Shown here piece after piece: positions 1 through 7,711 of a stretch of DNA of 64,000 bases (position 1 is its first letter; every line of letters starts with the position of its first letter). Source of the DNA: Algoriphagus vanfongensis DSM 17529 (GTDB lineage Bacteria; Bacteroidota; Bacteroidia; Cytophagales; Cyclobacteriaceae); the NCBI RefSeq assembly GCF_000429465.1, contig NZ_AUBX01000011.1, forward strand, positions 372,001-436,000. The letters are read 5' to 3'. Under the pieces are notes generated by a model. The model was not told the origin of the DNA. It searched no databases and saw only the letters and a program-made list of their open reading frames with translations. The translations under genes and the position numbers were made by a program.

Positions 1-524
1 AAGGTGATGTCTCGGATGAATCCAGTATGTTTGCCGATGGTGATTTTGTCACCGATCTCCAGCTGCTCCGAAAACATGATGATTAGCCCGTTGACGATAC
101 TCGTGATATAGTCTTTGGTCAAGAGCGCTATCGCGGCAGCTACGATGGTGATGGAAGTCAGGAATTCTAGTGGCTTGATCCCAAAGGCAAGCATCAGGGA
201 TACCAAAAATGCCAAAGCCGTGAGGATCACAGAAATCCTTCCGATGCCCAAGACAAAATTGGGTAAAACCTTTGTTTCTGCAGTTTTTTGAAGGTAAAGC
301 CTCAAGGTGATAATCCTGCCTAGAGAAATGATCAAATTGGCACTCAGTAAAAAAATCAGTGCTCGAACGATATTCGCAAGCACAGGGTGATTTTCCAAAA
401 TTGTTTTCAGAAAGGTGTCAGCCTCTGAAAAATACTCCAGTAAAACCAAGAGAATGAGCTTGATGGCAAAATTGAGTCGTCTCTTGTTCTCTTTGCTTCG
501 AATGCTGGTTTTTAACTGATTCAT
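1..524 (-). CDS. MscS-family mechanosensitive ion channel, C-terminus cut by window edge
   Basis: Partial gene, read from the ATG at 522-524 down to base 1, so about 174 N-terminal residues are present. The translation starts MNQLKTSIRSKENKRR and has at least three hydrophobic segments (about residues 20-35, 50-70 and 90-115). It continues into a stretch with ALLTKDYITSIVNG, FSEQLEIGDKITIG and TGFIRDI, which matches the pore-lining helix and start of the beta domain of MscS channels. MscS proteins open under membrane tension and release solutes during osmotic downshock in the inner membrane. The family call rests on the pore/beta-domain junction. The cytoplasmic domain lies outside the window. 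Confidence 0.8.
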   Translation of the reverse strand, partial: MNQLKTSIRSKENKRRLNFAIKLILLVLLEYFSEADTFLKTILENHPVLANIVRALIFLLSANLIISLGRIITLRLYLQKTAETKVLPNFVLGIGRISVILTALAFLVSLMLAFGIKPLEFLTSITIVAAAIALLTKDYITSIVNGLIIMFSEQLEIGDKITIGKHTGFIRDIT

Positions 525-580
525 GAGTTTATCGGAAAATAAAGGCTAATTTTAGCAATAATCAACCGTGTTTTAAGCAT

Positions 581-1258
581 ATGAGGAGAAATATCATCGT
601 GACTGGAGCCGCAGGAAATCTAGGTTCGGCTGTTGTAGAAAAGTTCAAAAGGGAAGGATATCATGTGATCGCTTTGCTGCATCCCGGTGCGGATGAGGAA
701 GTCGAAGAGGCGGATGATTGCTATGAGGTGGACGTTACGGATGAAAAGCAAGTGGCTGATTTCGTGAAAGAGTATCAACTCCAATACACAGATCTTGATG
801 CGATGGCGCTCTTAGTGGGTGGTTTTGCAATGGGAGGAATAGAAAAGACTGCTCAGGCGGACTTGGAAAAAATGTTTTCTCTGAATTTTTTCAGTGCATA
901 TCACCTAGTCAGGGGATTTTTGCCCTTTTTGAAAAAGCAGGAAAAAGGAACGCTTCTTTTTGTGGGAGCAAGACCGGCACTACAGTTGGAAGATGCGGCC
1001 GGGACACTCGCCTATGCGATGAGTAAAAACCTAGTCATCTCTTTGGCGGAAGTCATCGCTACCGAAACGCAGGAGACGGCCATCCGGTCCCATGTTTTTG
1101 TGCCGAGTATCATCGATACTCCTCAAAATAGAGAAGCGATGCCGGATGCGGATTTCACGAAGTGGGTTTCTCCTGCAGAAATCGCCGAATCCATGCACTA
1201 TGCGGTCAATAATTCTGCTCTTAGAAACATGACATTCAAACTTTACGGGGAAGCTTGA
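581..1258 (+). CDS. Short-chain dehydrogenase/reductase (SDR) with atypical active site
   Basis: 225 residues, usual length for a classical SDR. The N-terminal TGAAGNLG (residues 8-15) is the nucleotide-binding glycine motif. YAMSK (145-149) supplies the YxxxK tyrosine and lysine, and N102 sits where the helix-4 asparagine is expected. Two things are odd: the usual NNAG is LLVGG (78-82), and the strand that normally carries the catalytic serine reads FVGARPA, without a serine at the expected place. The substrate cannot be told. The next gene follows after 3 bases, so the two are probably co-transcribed. Confidence 0.85.
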   Translation: MRRNIIVTGAAGNLGSAVVEKFKREGYHVIALLHPGADEEVEEADDCYEVDVTDEKQVADFVKEYQLQYTDLDAMALLVGGFAMGGIEKTAQADLEKMFSLNFFSAYHLVRGFLPFLKKQEKGTLLFVGARPALQLEDAAGTLAYAMSKNLVISLAEVIATETQETAIRSHVFVPSIIDTPQNREAMPDADFTKWVSPAEIAESMHYAVNNSALRNMTFKLYGEA

Positions 1259-1261
1259 TTT

Positions 1262-1717
1262 ATGAAGAAAGTTAGTCTTTTGGTCATTTTTATGACCTTG
1301 ATGAGTCACTTTGGGACCGCTCAGTCTATTTCAAAAGAGGAAGTAAAAGCAGTCATCGAATCATTATTTGAGGGGATGCGTGCCAAAGACTCTACACAGA
1401 TTAAAGCAGCATTTATTCCAGATGCCCGAATGCAAACTGTCATCTCTGATGAGCGTGGTACTCGCATCGGAAGCAATTCAGTGGCGGATTTTGCAAAAAG
1501 CATCGCAGCATCCAAGAAAGGTGTCCTCTTGGATGAGAAAATTTTGGACTATCAGATCAATGTGGATGGGGATTTGGCGACTGTCTGGACTCCCTATGAG
1601 TTTTATGTCAATGATCAATTTAGTCATTGTGGAGTGAATAGTTTTCAGGTGGTCAAGCTGCCGGAGGGCTGGAAGATCGTCTATATCATCGATACCCGAA
1701 GACGAGTGGGGTGTTAA
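1262..1717 (+). CDS. Secreted NTF2-like (SnoaL/DUF4440-type) protein
   Basis: 151 residues. The first 20 or so (charged start, hydrophobic core, then GTAQS) look like a signal peptide cleaved after TAQ. The rest has the pattern of the NTF2-like cone fold: an N-terminal helix (EEVKAVIESLFEGMRAKD), a strand with PDARMQTV, and a C-terminal stretch VNSFQVVKLPEGWKIVYIIDTRR that is typical of nuclear-transport-factor-2-like enzymes and binding proteins. Members include isomerases, dehydratases and proteins of unknown role, so no reaction is assigned. It lies 3 bases after the SDR and 6 bases before the GreA-like gene. Confidence 0.75.
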   Translation: MKKVSLLVIFMTLMSHFGTAQSISKEEVKAVIESLFEGMRAKDSTQIKAAFIPDARMQTVISDERGTRIGSNSVADFAKSIAASKKGVLLDEKILDYQINVDGDLATVWTPYEFYVNDQFSHCGVNSFQVVKLPEGWKIVYIIDTRRRVGC

Positions 1718-1723
1718 GTTTTT

Positions 1724-2179
1724 ATGCAGCAGGACAAAGAACAGCTCTTTCAGTTGGCGATTGCCAAGGTGAAAGAAACAATACAACTACTCAAAGAAGA
1801 AAGAAAGGCAATCTCAGAAGGAATTTTGGAGGATACCAAAAGTAGTGCTGGTGATAAATTTGAGACCAGTAGAGAGATGCTTACCCAAGACCTCAAGCAA
1901 GTTGAGATGCAATTGGAAAAAAATCAGACGGACCTGGATGAGCTTTATCGTATCCAAGCGATCAAATCCAGCGCTGGAATGATTCAAGAAGGTTCGTTGG
2001 TCAATTTGGGGACGGATTGGTTTTTGATTTCGGTCAGTCTCGGCCAGTTGGAAATGGATGGGAAGAAGTATTTCCTTTTAAGCAAGAATTCTCCATTAGG
2101 TCAATTGTTGCTCGGCAAACGGGTGGATGAGGCTGTCCCTTTCAGAGGAAAGCCTCAAGTCATTCATTCCATTCTTTGA
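1724..2179 (+). CDS. GreA/GreB-like transcription factor homologue
   Basis: 151 residues, close to GreA's usual length of about 158. Residues 1-80 are a charged coiled-coil hairpin. Residues 88-151 follow the GreA/GreB C-terminal domain pattern: GSLVNLG, then SPLGQLLLGK (123-132), then a short strand ending VIHSIL. In Gre factors the coiled coil enters the RNA polymerase secondary channel, and two acidic residues at its tip (GDLKEN in E. coli GreA) stimulate transcript cleavage. Here the tip reads EDTKSSAGDKFE (36-47): an aspartate is present, but the aligned glutamate is a serine. It may be a Gre factor of altered activity or a regulator without cleavage activity. Similar proteins have, as I recall, been mislabelled as 3-oxoacyl-ACP synthase. 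Confidence 0.7.
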   Translation: MQQDKEQLFQLAIAKVKETIQLLKEERKAISEGILEDTKSSAGDKFETSREMLTQDLKQVEMQLEKNQTDLDELYRIQAIKSSAGMIQEGSLVNLGTDWFLISVSLGQLEMDGKKYFLLSKNSPLGQLLLGKRVDEAVPFRGKPQVIHSIL

Positions 2180-2184
2180 GGATC

Positions 2185-2607
2185 TTATTCCTTTTTTGGA
2201 ACCAGTGTCATCACTTCATTTGCTCCCTGAAGTAGGGTGAGTTTGTCTTTGTCTACTTTCAAATCACTCACTTTGGATAGGGCATTGAGAAAAGTCTGCT
2301 CTCCATTACCAGGGCAGGCTTTTTTGGTGATAGCCCCTGGGTCTAGCGCTATGCCAGATTGCTCCAAGAGGAAAGAACCAGAGAAATCATTACAACCAGA
2401 AAAGCCTGCCAATTTGCCGCCATCTAGAAAGTTGAGAGAAGGAAGACCTCCGGCAAATTGATTGAGGTCGAGCCCGGAGCCCATCAATGATGAGAGTACC
2501 CATGGGTTTTTAGTCAGGAGATTCAATGGATTGATGGAGGAAACACTTCCACAACTATTGAAAATAAGTAAGAAAAGTACTGGCAAAATAAATTTCAGTC
2601 GTTTCAT
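2185..2607 (-). CDS. META-domain lipoprotein
   Basis: 140 residues. A signal peptide ends in a lipobox with cysteine at residue 19 (FNSC), so the mature protein is probably a lipid-anchored envelope protein. The rest matches the META/HslJ fold: a strand with NPWVLSSL, the conserved GFSGCNDFSGSF motif (about residues 68-79), then CPGNGEQTFLNAL and a closing strand LTLLQGANEVMTLVP. HslJ-type proteins have been linked to heat-inducible or antibiotic-tolerance phenotypes in other bacteria, but the function is not settled. The gene is convergent with the GreA-like gene, with 5 bases between the stops. Confidence 0.85.
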   Translation of the reverse strand: MKRLKFILPVLFLLIFNSCGSVSSINPLNLLTKNPWVLSSLMGSGLDLNQFAGGLPSLNFLDGGKLAGFSGCNDFSGSFLLEQSGIALDPGAITKKACPGNGEQTFLNALSKVSDLKVDKDKLTLLQGANEVMTLVPKKE

Positions 2608-2821
2608 AGGAAATTGGGTTTAGTGATCATCTTGCTTATAATTTAAGAAATAAAATTCTGAATATTTCTAGTTTGTGGAATAATAGTTTGGATTAGGAAT
2701 CTTGGCGAATTGTCGAATTTTTATTTTCTCTATCCATTTGGTGCAAATCTGTAAAATCTACTGGGGATAATTTGGCATAAAGGAAATTCCTCAGTAAGAT
2801 TGTGCAGTCAATTCCAAGATC
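2608..2821. other. AT-rich intergenic region between META lipoprotein gene and thr leader
   Basis: No coding sequence is supported here. The stretch should hold the promoters for the divergent META lipoprotein gene and the thr operon. No exact TAnnTTTG box is visible; the nearest is TATCCATTTGG near 2734-2744, whose spacing is wrong. Confidence 0.5.
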
Positions 2822-2932
2822 ATGGTTGTTGCAGCTAGACATATTTTTTACCCCTCGGCCTCACATTTTCAATGTGTTGGCAATACTGCTTTTTTTACCA
2901 TGTATACCCGAATGACCACCATTACGGGGTAA
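2822..2932 (+). promoter_or_regulatory. Putative thr operon leader peptide and attenuator
   Basis: Two nested start codons (ATG 2822-2824 and ATG 2900-2902) share a frame that ends at TAA 2930-2932. The short version is ten residues, MYTRMTTITG, with four threonines and one isoleucine just before the stop. Codons for the end-product amino acid near a leader stop are the hallmark of transcription attenuation of threonine operons, as in E. coli thrL. The long version would be 36 residues. The stop lies inside a small hairpin (2924-2938), and thrA starts 75 bases later. That it is translated, and which start is used, is inference. Confidence 0.5.
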
Positions 2933-2941
2933 TCCCGTTTT
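2924..2941 (+). terminator. Candidate attenuator hairpin of the thr leader
   Basis: ACGGG (2924-2928) can pair with CCCGT (2934-2938) around a GTAAT loop, followed directly by T residues (2938-2941). The stem is only 5 bp and begins inside the leader's last threonine codon. Competing partners for the GGG run exist downstream (TACCCG at 2952-2957 and ACCCGT at 2997-3002), which would suit a switch. A second small hairpin, GCCT/AGGC, sits at 2965-2976. Confidence 0.35.
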
Positions 2942-3007
2942 AATCCATTAGTACCCGCCCTTTGGCCTATTTAGGCATATTAAATCAACTCATTAGACCC
3001 GTTTCTC

Positions 3008-5455
3008 ATGAAAATTATCAAGTTTGGAGGTTCTTCCGTAGCGAACCCAGACAACATCCGAAAGGTTTTTGCAATCATTCAAGACAAATTGAAGCAGCAG
3101 GAAGTCGCTGTGGTATTTTCCGCCTTTGGGGGTGTCACGGAAAGCCTGCTGACGATCGCAAGACTGGCGAGAGAAGGCGATCAAGTCTATAGGGATATGC
3201 TGCAGACCTTGGAGGAAAAGCACCTGGATATGGTGCGCCAGCTGATCGCAGTGCAAAATCAATCCACCGTGATGACCTTTGTCAAGGTGCGATTCAACGA
3301 ATTGGAAGACCTCTTTCATGGGATTTATCTTATCAAAGAAAACTCTGCCCGGACGCTGGATTATGTAGTTAGCTTCGGTGAGAGACTTTCTACGTTCATC
3401 CTGGCAGAAGCTTTAGCTGCCAAAGGATTGAAAACTCAGTTTTTGGACGCAAGAGATGTGATCCGAACCAACGATCGATTTGGTCAGGCAAGAGTGGATT
3501 TTGAAGTAACCAATCAATTGGTGAAGGACTATTTCTTGCAACATGATGGGATCAAAGTGATCACTGGCTTTATCGCATCCACTGTCAAGGGAGAAACGAC
3601 TACCTTGGGCAGATCTGGTTCGGACTATACCGCGGCTATTTTGGCAGGAGCCTTGGGAGCGGATGATTTGGAGATTTGGACCGATGTGTCTGGGGTTTTG
3701 ACCTCAGATCCGAAGTTGGTATATACCGCATTTACCATTCCTCAATTGAGCTACAATGAGGCGATGGAGCTTTCTCACTTTGGTGCCAAAGTGATTTTCC
3801 CTGCCACCATGCAGCCGGCGATGAAGAAGAGTATTCCGATCTATATCAAGAATACCTTTGAACCGGAAAACCCCGGTACGATGATCAATGGTGAGGTCAC
3901 CAATGGCGCGCTGATCAAAGGGATTTCTTCCATGTCCAATATATCTATTGTGACTGTACAAGGAGCGGCTTTGTTGGATGGTACTGCGGGAAGCCGTGTG
4001 TTCAAAGCACTTTCGGAAGCCAAAGTCAATATCGTCTTGATTTCTCAGGCATCCTCTGAGCATAGCATCTGTCTTGCCATCAAAACTGCCGAAGCTTATT
4101 TGGCTAAAGAAGTAGTGGAAAAAGAATTTTTCTACGAAATCAAATCAGGAGAAATGGATGAAGTCTCCCTGATGCATGGATTTGCTACCATCGCTGTGGT
4201 AGGAGAAAATATGAAGCAAAATCCGGGTGCTTCTGGACGGATGTTCCGGGCATTGGGTCGAAATAATATCAACGTAGCGGCGATCGCACAGGGAAGTTCC
4301 GAACTGAATATTTCTGCTGTGATCCCTCAAGCGGATTTGCAAAAGGCATTGAACGCCTTGCATGAGGCATTCTTCTTGTCAGAAAATAAGGTGCTTCACG
4401 TGTTCTTGGTAGGTGTTGGTTTGATAGGTAAAGCCCTGATCAAGATGATTGCTAACCAACAGGTGAAACTTCGGGATAATAGTGAGTTGGATATTCAGAT
4501 ACATGGACTTGCCAATAGCAGATACATGGCCTTCCACGAGGATGGGTTTGACCTGAAAAACCCTTATGAATTGAGCGAATCTGACGATAAGATGGATTTA
4601 GAAAAATTCATCAAGACGATGGAAGAGATGAACTTCTCCAATTCAGTTTTTGTCGATTGTACTGCCAGCCAGAGTGTGTCAGATGCCTATTCTCGTATAT
4701 TGGAGGCGAAGGTCGCGATCGTGACGCCGAATAAGAAAGCGAATTCTGGTTCCATGGAAGAATATGGCTACTTGAGAAAGCTCGCTAAAAAGCGTGGTGT
4801 CAAGTTTCTGTATGAAACCAATGTGGCGGCAGGTCTTCCTGTGATTAATACCCTTCAGGATTTGATGCTTTCCGGAGACAATGTGATCCGAATTGAGGCG
4901 GTTTTGAGTGGTTCGATGAACTTTATTTTCTCCGAATTGGAAAAGGGAGATCCATTCTCCGAGGTAGTTAGAGTGGCCAAGGAAAAAGGATTCACTGAAC
5001 CAGACCCGAGAGATGATTTGAGTGGAATGGACGTGGCGAGAAAGATCTTGATTTTGGGAAGAGAAGCCGAGCAGAAATTGGAATTTGATGATATCACTAT
5101 CCAAAGCATGGTGCCGGAAGACTGTCAGGATGCTGCGACTGTAGATGAATTTTTCCAGAAGCTGAAGGCGCATGATATTGAGTTTTCGGACCTGCTGAAA
5201 GCTGCAGAAGCCAAAGGGGAGAAGTTGCGCTTCATGGCAACTCTAGAAAACGGGAAAGCGAAAGTGGGATTGAATTCCCTTCCAAATGCACATCCATTCA
5301 GTAGTTTGAGTGGAAGTGACAATATGATTTTGCTGACTACAGAGCGTTATTTGGACCGCCCTATGATCATCAGAGGGCCTGGTGCGGGAGCAGATGTGAC
5401 TGCTGCCGGTGTATTTGCTGATGTGATTCGTATCGGTAATTATACCCGTGAATAA
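3008..5455 (+). CDS. thrA: Bifunctional aspartokinase / homoserine dehydrogenase
   Basis: 815 residues, the usual length for ThrA/MetL fusions. It catalyses phosphorylation of aspartate and, two steps later, reduction of aspartate semialdehyde to homoserine. KFGGSSV (5-11) opens the aspartokinase domain. ACT regulatory segments follow (about residues 300-460, with VTVQGAALLDGTAGSRVF and VVGENMKQNPGASGRMF). The homoserine dehydrogenase half starts near residue 465 with the nucleotide-binding GVGLIG and carries GFTEPDPRDDLSGMDVARK (about 661-679). Its stop TAA overlaps the thrB start by one base (TAATG), so translation is probably coupled. The fusion covers two of the pathway's branch reactions, and threonine feedback through the ACT domains is expected from the family. 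Confidence 0.97.
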   Translation: MKIIKFGGSSVANPDNIRKVFAIIQDKLKQQEVAVVFSAFGGVTESLLTIARLAREGDQVYRDMLQTLEEKHLDMVRQLIAVQNQSTVMTFVKVRFNELEDLFHGIYLIKENSARTLDYVVSFGERLSTFILAEALAAKGLKTQFLDARDVIRTNDRFGQARVDFEVTNQLVKDYFLQHDGIKVITGFIASTVKGETTTLGRSGSDYTAAILAGALGADDLEIWTDVSGVLTSDPKLVYTAFTIPQLSYNEAMELSHFGAKVIFPATMQPAMKKSIPIYIKNTFEPENPGTMINGEVTNGALIKGISSMSNISIVTVQGAALLDGTAGSRVFKALSEAKVNIVLISQASSEHSICLAIKTAEAYLAKEVVEKEFFYEIKSGEMDEVSLMHGFATIAVVGENMKQNPGASGRMFRALGRNNINVAAIAQGSSELNISAVIPQADLQKALNALHEAFFLSENKVLHVFLVGVGLIGKALIKMIANQQVKLRDNSELDIQIHGLANSRYMAFHEDGFDLKNPYELSESDDKMDLEKFIKTMEEMNFSNSVFVDCTASQSVSDAYSRILEAKVAIVTPNKKANSGSMEEYGYLRKLAKKRGVKFLYETNVAAGLPVINTLQDLMLSGDNVIRIEAVLSGSMNFIFSELEKGDPFSEVVRVAKEKGFTEPDPRDDLSGMDVARKILILGREAEQKLEFDDITIQSMVPEDCQDAATVDEFFQKLKAHDIEFSDLLKAAEAKGEKLRFMATLENGKAKVGLNSLPNAHPFSSLSGSDNMILLTTERYLDRPMIIRGPGAGADVTAAGVFADVIRIGNYTRE

Positions 5456-6384
5456 TGCGCTCTGTTAAAGCTTTTGCTCCAGCCACTGTCGCCAATGTTT
5501 CCTGTGGGTTTGATATCCTAGGATTTGCCATCGAAGGCATGGGGGACTGGGTGCGATTGGAAGAAAAAGATAGTCCGGGCTTAGAAGTTGTTTCTATTAC
5601 TGGGGACGAAGGGAAACTTCCCAAAGATGTAGCGAAAAATACCTGTTCGGTAGCCATCCAAGCTATGCTGGATCACTTGAATGTCGAAATCGGTATGGCC
5701 ATCCATTTGGAAAAAGGTCTTCCGTTAGGCTCGGGCATGGGTTCAAGTGCGGCAAGTGCAGCTGCCGCATTAGTTGCAGCCAATGAGTTTCTGGGAAATC
5801 CACTTGAAAAGAAAGAGTTGCTTCCCTTTGCAATCGCAGCAGAAAAAGCAGCTTGCGGAGCGGGACATGCGGATAATGTTGCGCCGAGTTTGCTTGGTGG
5901 TTTTGTTTTGATCCGTGATTATCATCCCTTGGATGTGATCAAATTACACGTGCCGAAAGGTTTGTATTGCACGCTATTGCATCCGCATTTTGAACTGAAA
6001 ACAGCAGATTCCAGGTCCGTTTTGAGAGATTCTATTCCTTTGAAACATTCGACGATTCAATCTGGTAATGTAGCTGGATTGGTTGCAGGATTGTATGAGG
6101 AGGACTTCGATTTGATTTCCAGATCTCTTCGGGATGTGATTGCAGAGCCATACCGTTCGATTTTGATTCCAGGTTTCAATGAAGTGAGAGAGGCCGTGAA
6201 AGCCACAGGCGCTTTGGGAATGGGCATATCGGGTAGTGGTCCCACTCTTTTCTGTCTCTCCAAAGGAGAAGAGAAAGCTCAGGCAATCGCAGATGCAGCC
6301 AAGGAAGTGTACCAAAGTATAGGTTTAGGAGTTGACGTGTTTTTCTCAGCCATCAATACTCTCGGTGGCTATGTGATAGATTAA
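5455..6384 (+). CDS. thrB: Homoserine kinase
   Basis: 309 residues, standard for GHMP-family homoserine kinases. It makes O-phosphohomoserine from homoserine and ATP, feeding ThrC. The N-terminus has FAPATVANVSCGFDILGFA, the first GHMP motif. The ATP-binding loop LPLGSGMGSSAAS lies near residues 89-101, and the C-terminal GMGISGSGPTLFCL is the third GHMP motif. The start ATG overlaps the thrA stop by one base and thrC begins 6 bases after the thrB stop, so thrABC is one operon. Confidence 0.97.
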   Translation: MRSVKAFAPATVANVSCGFDILGFAIEGMGDWVRLEEKDSPGLEVVSITGDEGKLPKDVAKNTCSVAIQAMLDHLNVEIGMAIHLEKGLPLGSGMGSSAASAAAALVAANEFLGNPLEKKELLPFAIAAEKAACGAGHADNVAPSLLGGFVLIRDYHPLDVIKLHVPKGLYCTLLHPHFELKTADSRSVLRDSIPLKHSTIQSGNVAGLVAGLYEEDFDLISRSLRDVIAEPYRSILIPGFNEVREAVKATGALGMGISGSGPTLFCLSKGEEKAQAIADAAKEVYQSIGLGVDVFFSAINTLGGYVID

Positions 6385-6390
6385 ATAGCC

Positions 6391-7689
6391 ATGAAATATT
6401 ACAGTACCCAAAATTCCAATCATGAAGTTTCGCTGGCAGAGGCAGTGATCAAAGGACTCGCACCTGATAATGGGCTCTATATGCCGGGAAGTATTCCATT
6501 GCTTTCATTGGGTGAGGTGGACAATCTTCCTTCCATGAGTTTTCGGGAAATTGGCTATTTGGTCATTGGGAAGCTGTTTTTAGAGGACCTTTCGGAATCT
6601 CAGATCAAGGAGCTGGTAGATCATACCTTGAGTTTTGACGCGCCATTGGTGGAGGTCGAAGAAAATGTGTATAGTCTGGAGTTGTTCCATGGGCCGACAT
6701 TGGCATTCAAGGATTTTGGAGCTCGGTTTTGCTCCAAATTGATGAGTTTGCTGCTGACCAAGTCTGAGCAGACAGTGAGAGTTTTGGTGGCAACATCCGG
6801 AGATACCGGCAGTGCCGTCGCCAATGGTTTTTTGGGTGTTGATGGTGTGGAGGTGATTATTCTGTTCCCAAAAGGGAAAGTGAGTCAGCTTCAGGAAAAG
6901 CAGTTTACTACACTAGGTGAAAATATCATTGCTTTAGAAGTAGATGGGGTTTTTGACGATTGTCAAGCGCTGGTGAAGCAGGCTTTCTTGGATCCTGAGT
7001 TGAACAAAAAATTATTGTTGACATCAGCCAATTCCATCAATATTGCGAGGTGGATACCACAGTGTTTGTATTATTTCTATGCCTATTCCCGCTTACCAAA
7101 GAATGGGAAAAAGGTGGTTTTCTCTGTTCCAAGTGGGAATTTTGGAAATATTGGAGCTGGGATTTTGGCGCAAAGAATGGGCTTGCCGATCGATCAATTT
7201 GTAGCTGCAACCAATGTCAATAAAGTGGTGCCAGACTATTTGAAAGGCGAGGAGTTTATGGCAAAGCCATCCATCCAGACACTTTCCAACTCGATGGATG
7301 TGGGGAATCCAAGTAATTTCCCGAGACTTCAGGCTTTGTATAGAAACGATGAAAGTCTGTTCAGAGAGCGTGTCAAAGGTTATTTTTATGATGATACAGA
7401 GACAGTGAATGCAATACAAACTGTACAGCCCAAAGGATATACACTCGATCCTCATGGGGCGGTCGGTTATTTGGGCTTGAAGGATTTTATGGATGAAAAT
7501 CCAGGCTTTGTAGGTGTCTTTTTGGAGACAGCTCATCCAGGTAAGTTCCGAGATGTGGTGGAAGAGGCTTTGGGTGAGGAATTGGAATTGCCGGAGAGAT
7601 TGGCTGCTTTTCTGGAAGGGGAAAAGGATGTGATCCCGATGGGAAAAGGATATGAGGAGTTTAAGGGGTTTTTAGAAAAACTGTCCTGA
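6391..7689 (+). CDS. thrC: Threonine synthase
   Basis: 432 residues. A PLP enzyme that converts O-phosphohomoserine to threonine. The PLP-binding lysine is K107 in FHGPTLAFKDFGARF. ATSGDTGSAVA (about residues 131-141) is the phosphate/cofactor-binding loop of fold-type II PLP enzymes, and SANSINIARWIPQ and VPSGNFGN are conserved in the longer (E. coli-like) class of threonine synthases. It is the last gene of thrABC. Its TGA lies inside a 10-bp hairpin that also covers the stop of the convergent SGNH gene. Confidence 0.97.
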   Translation: MKYYSTQNSNHEVSLAEAVIKGLAPDNGLYMPGSIPLLSLGEVDNLPSMSFREIGYLVIGKLFLEDLSESQIKELVDHTLSFDAPLVEVEENVYSLELFHGPTLAFKDFGARFCSKLMSLLLTKSEQTVRVLVATSGDTGSAVANGFLGVDGVEVIILFPKGKVSQLQEKQFTTLGENIIALEVDGVFDDCQALVKQAFLDPELNKKLLLTSANSINIARWIPQCLYYFYAYSRLPKNGKKVVFSVPSGNFGNIGAGILAQRMGLPIDQFVAATNVNKVVPDYLKGEEFMAKPSIQTLSNSMDVGNPSNFPRLQALYRNDESLFRERVKGYFYDDTETVNAIQTVQPKGYTLDPHGAVGYLGLKDFMDENPGFVGVFLETAHPGKFRDVVEEALGEELELPERLAAFLEGEKDVIPMGKGYEEFKGFLEKLS

Positions 7690-7711
7690 TAGTATTATTT
7701 GATACTATCAG
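7686..7711. terminator. Hairpin shared by thrC and the SGNH hydrolase gene
   Basis: CTGATAGTAT (7686-7695) pairs perfectly with ATACTATCAG (7702-7711) over a six-base loop. The thrC stop TGA (7687-7689) and the SGNH stop (7695-7697 on the minus strand) both fall within it. On the minus strand it is followed after three bases by a run of T; the plus side is less T-rich. It is probably a bidirectional terminator. Confidence 0.6.

Noticed and set aside
4679..5173. Antisense frame within thrA
   Set aside because: Opposite conserved homoserine dehydrogenase coding sequence and without recognisable domains; shadow of codon bias.
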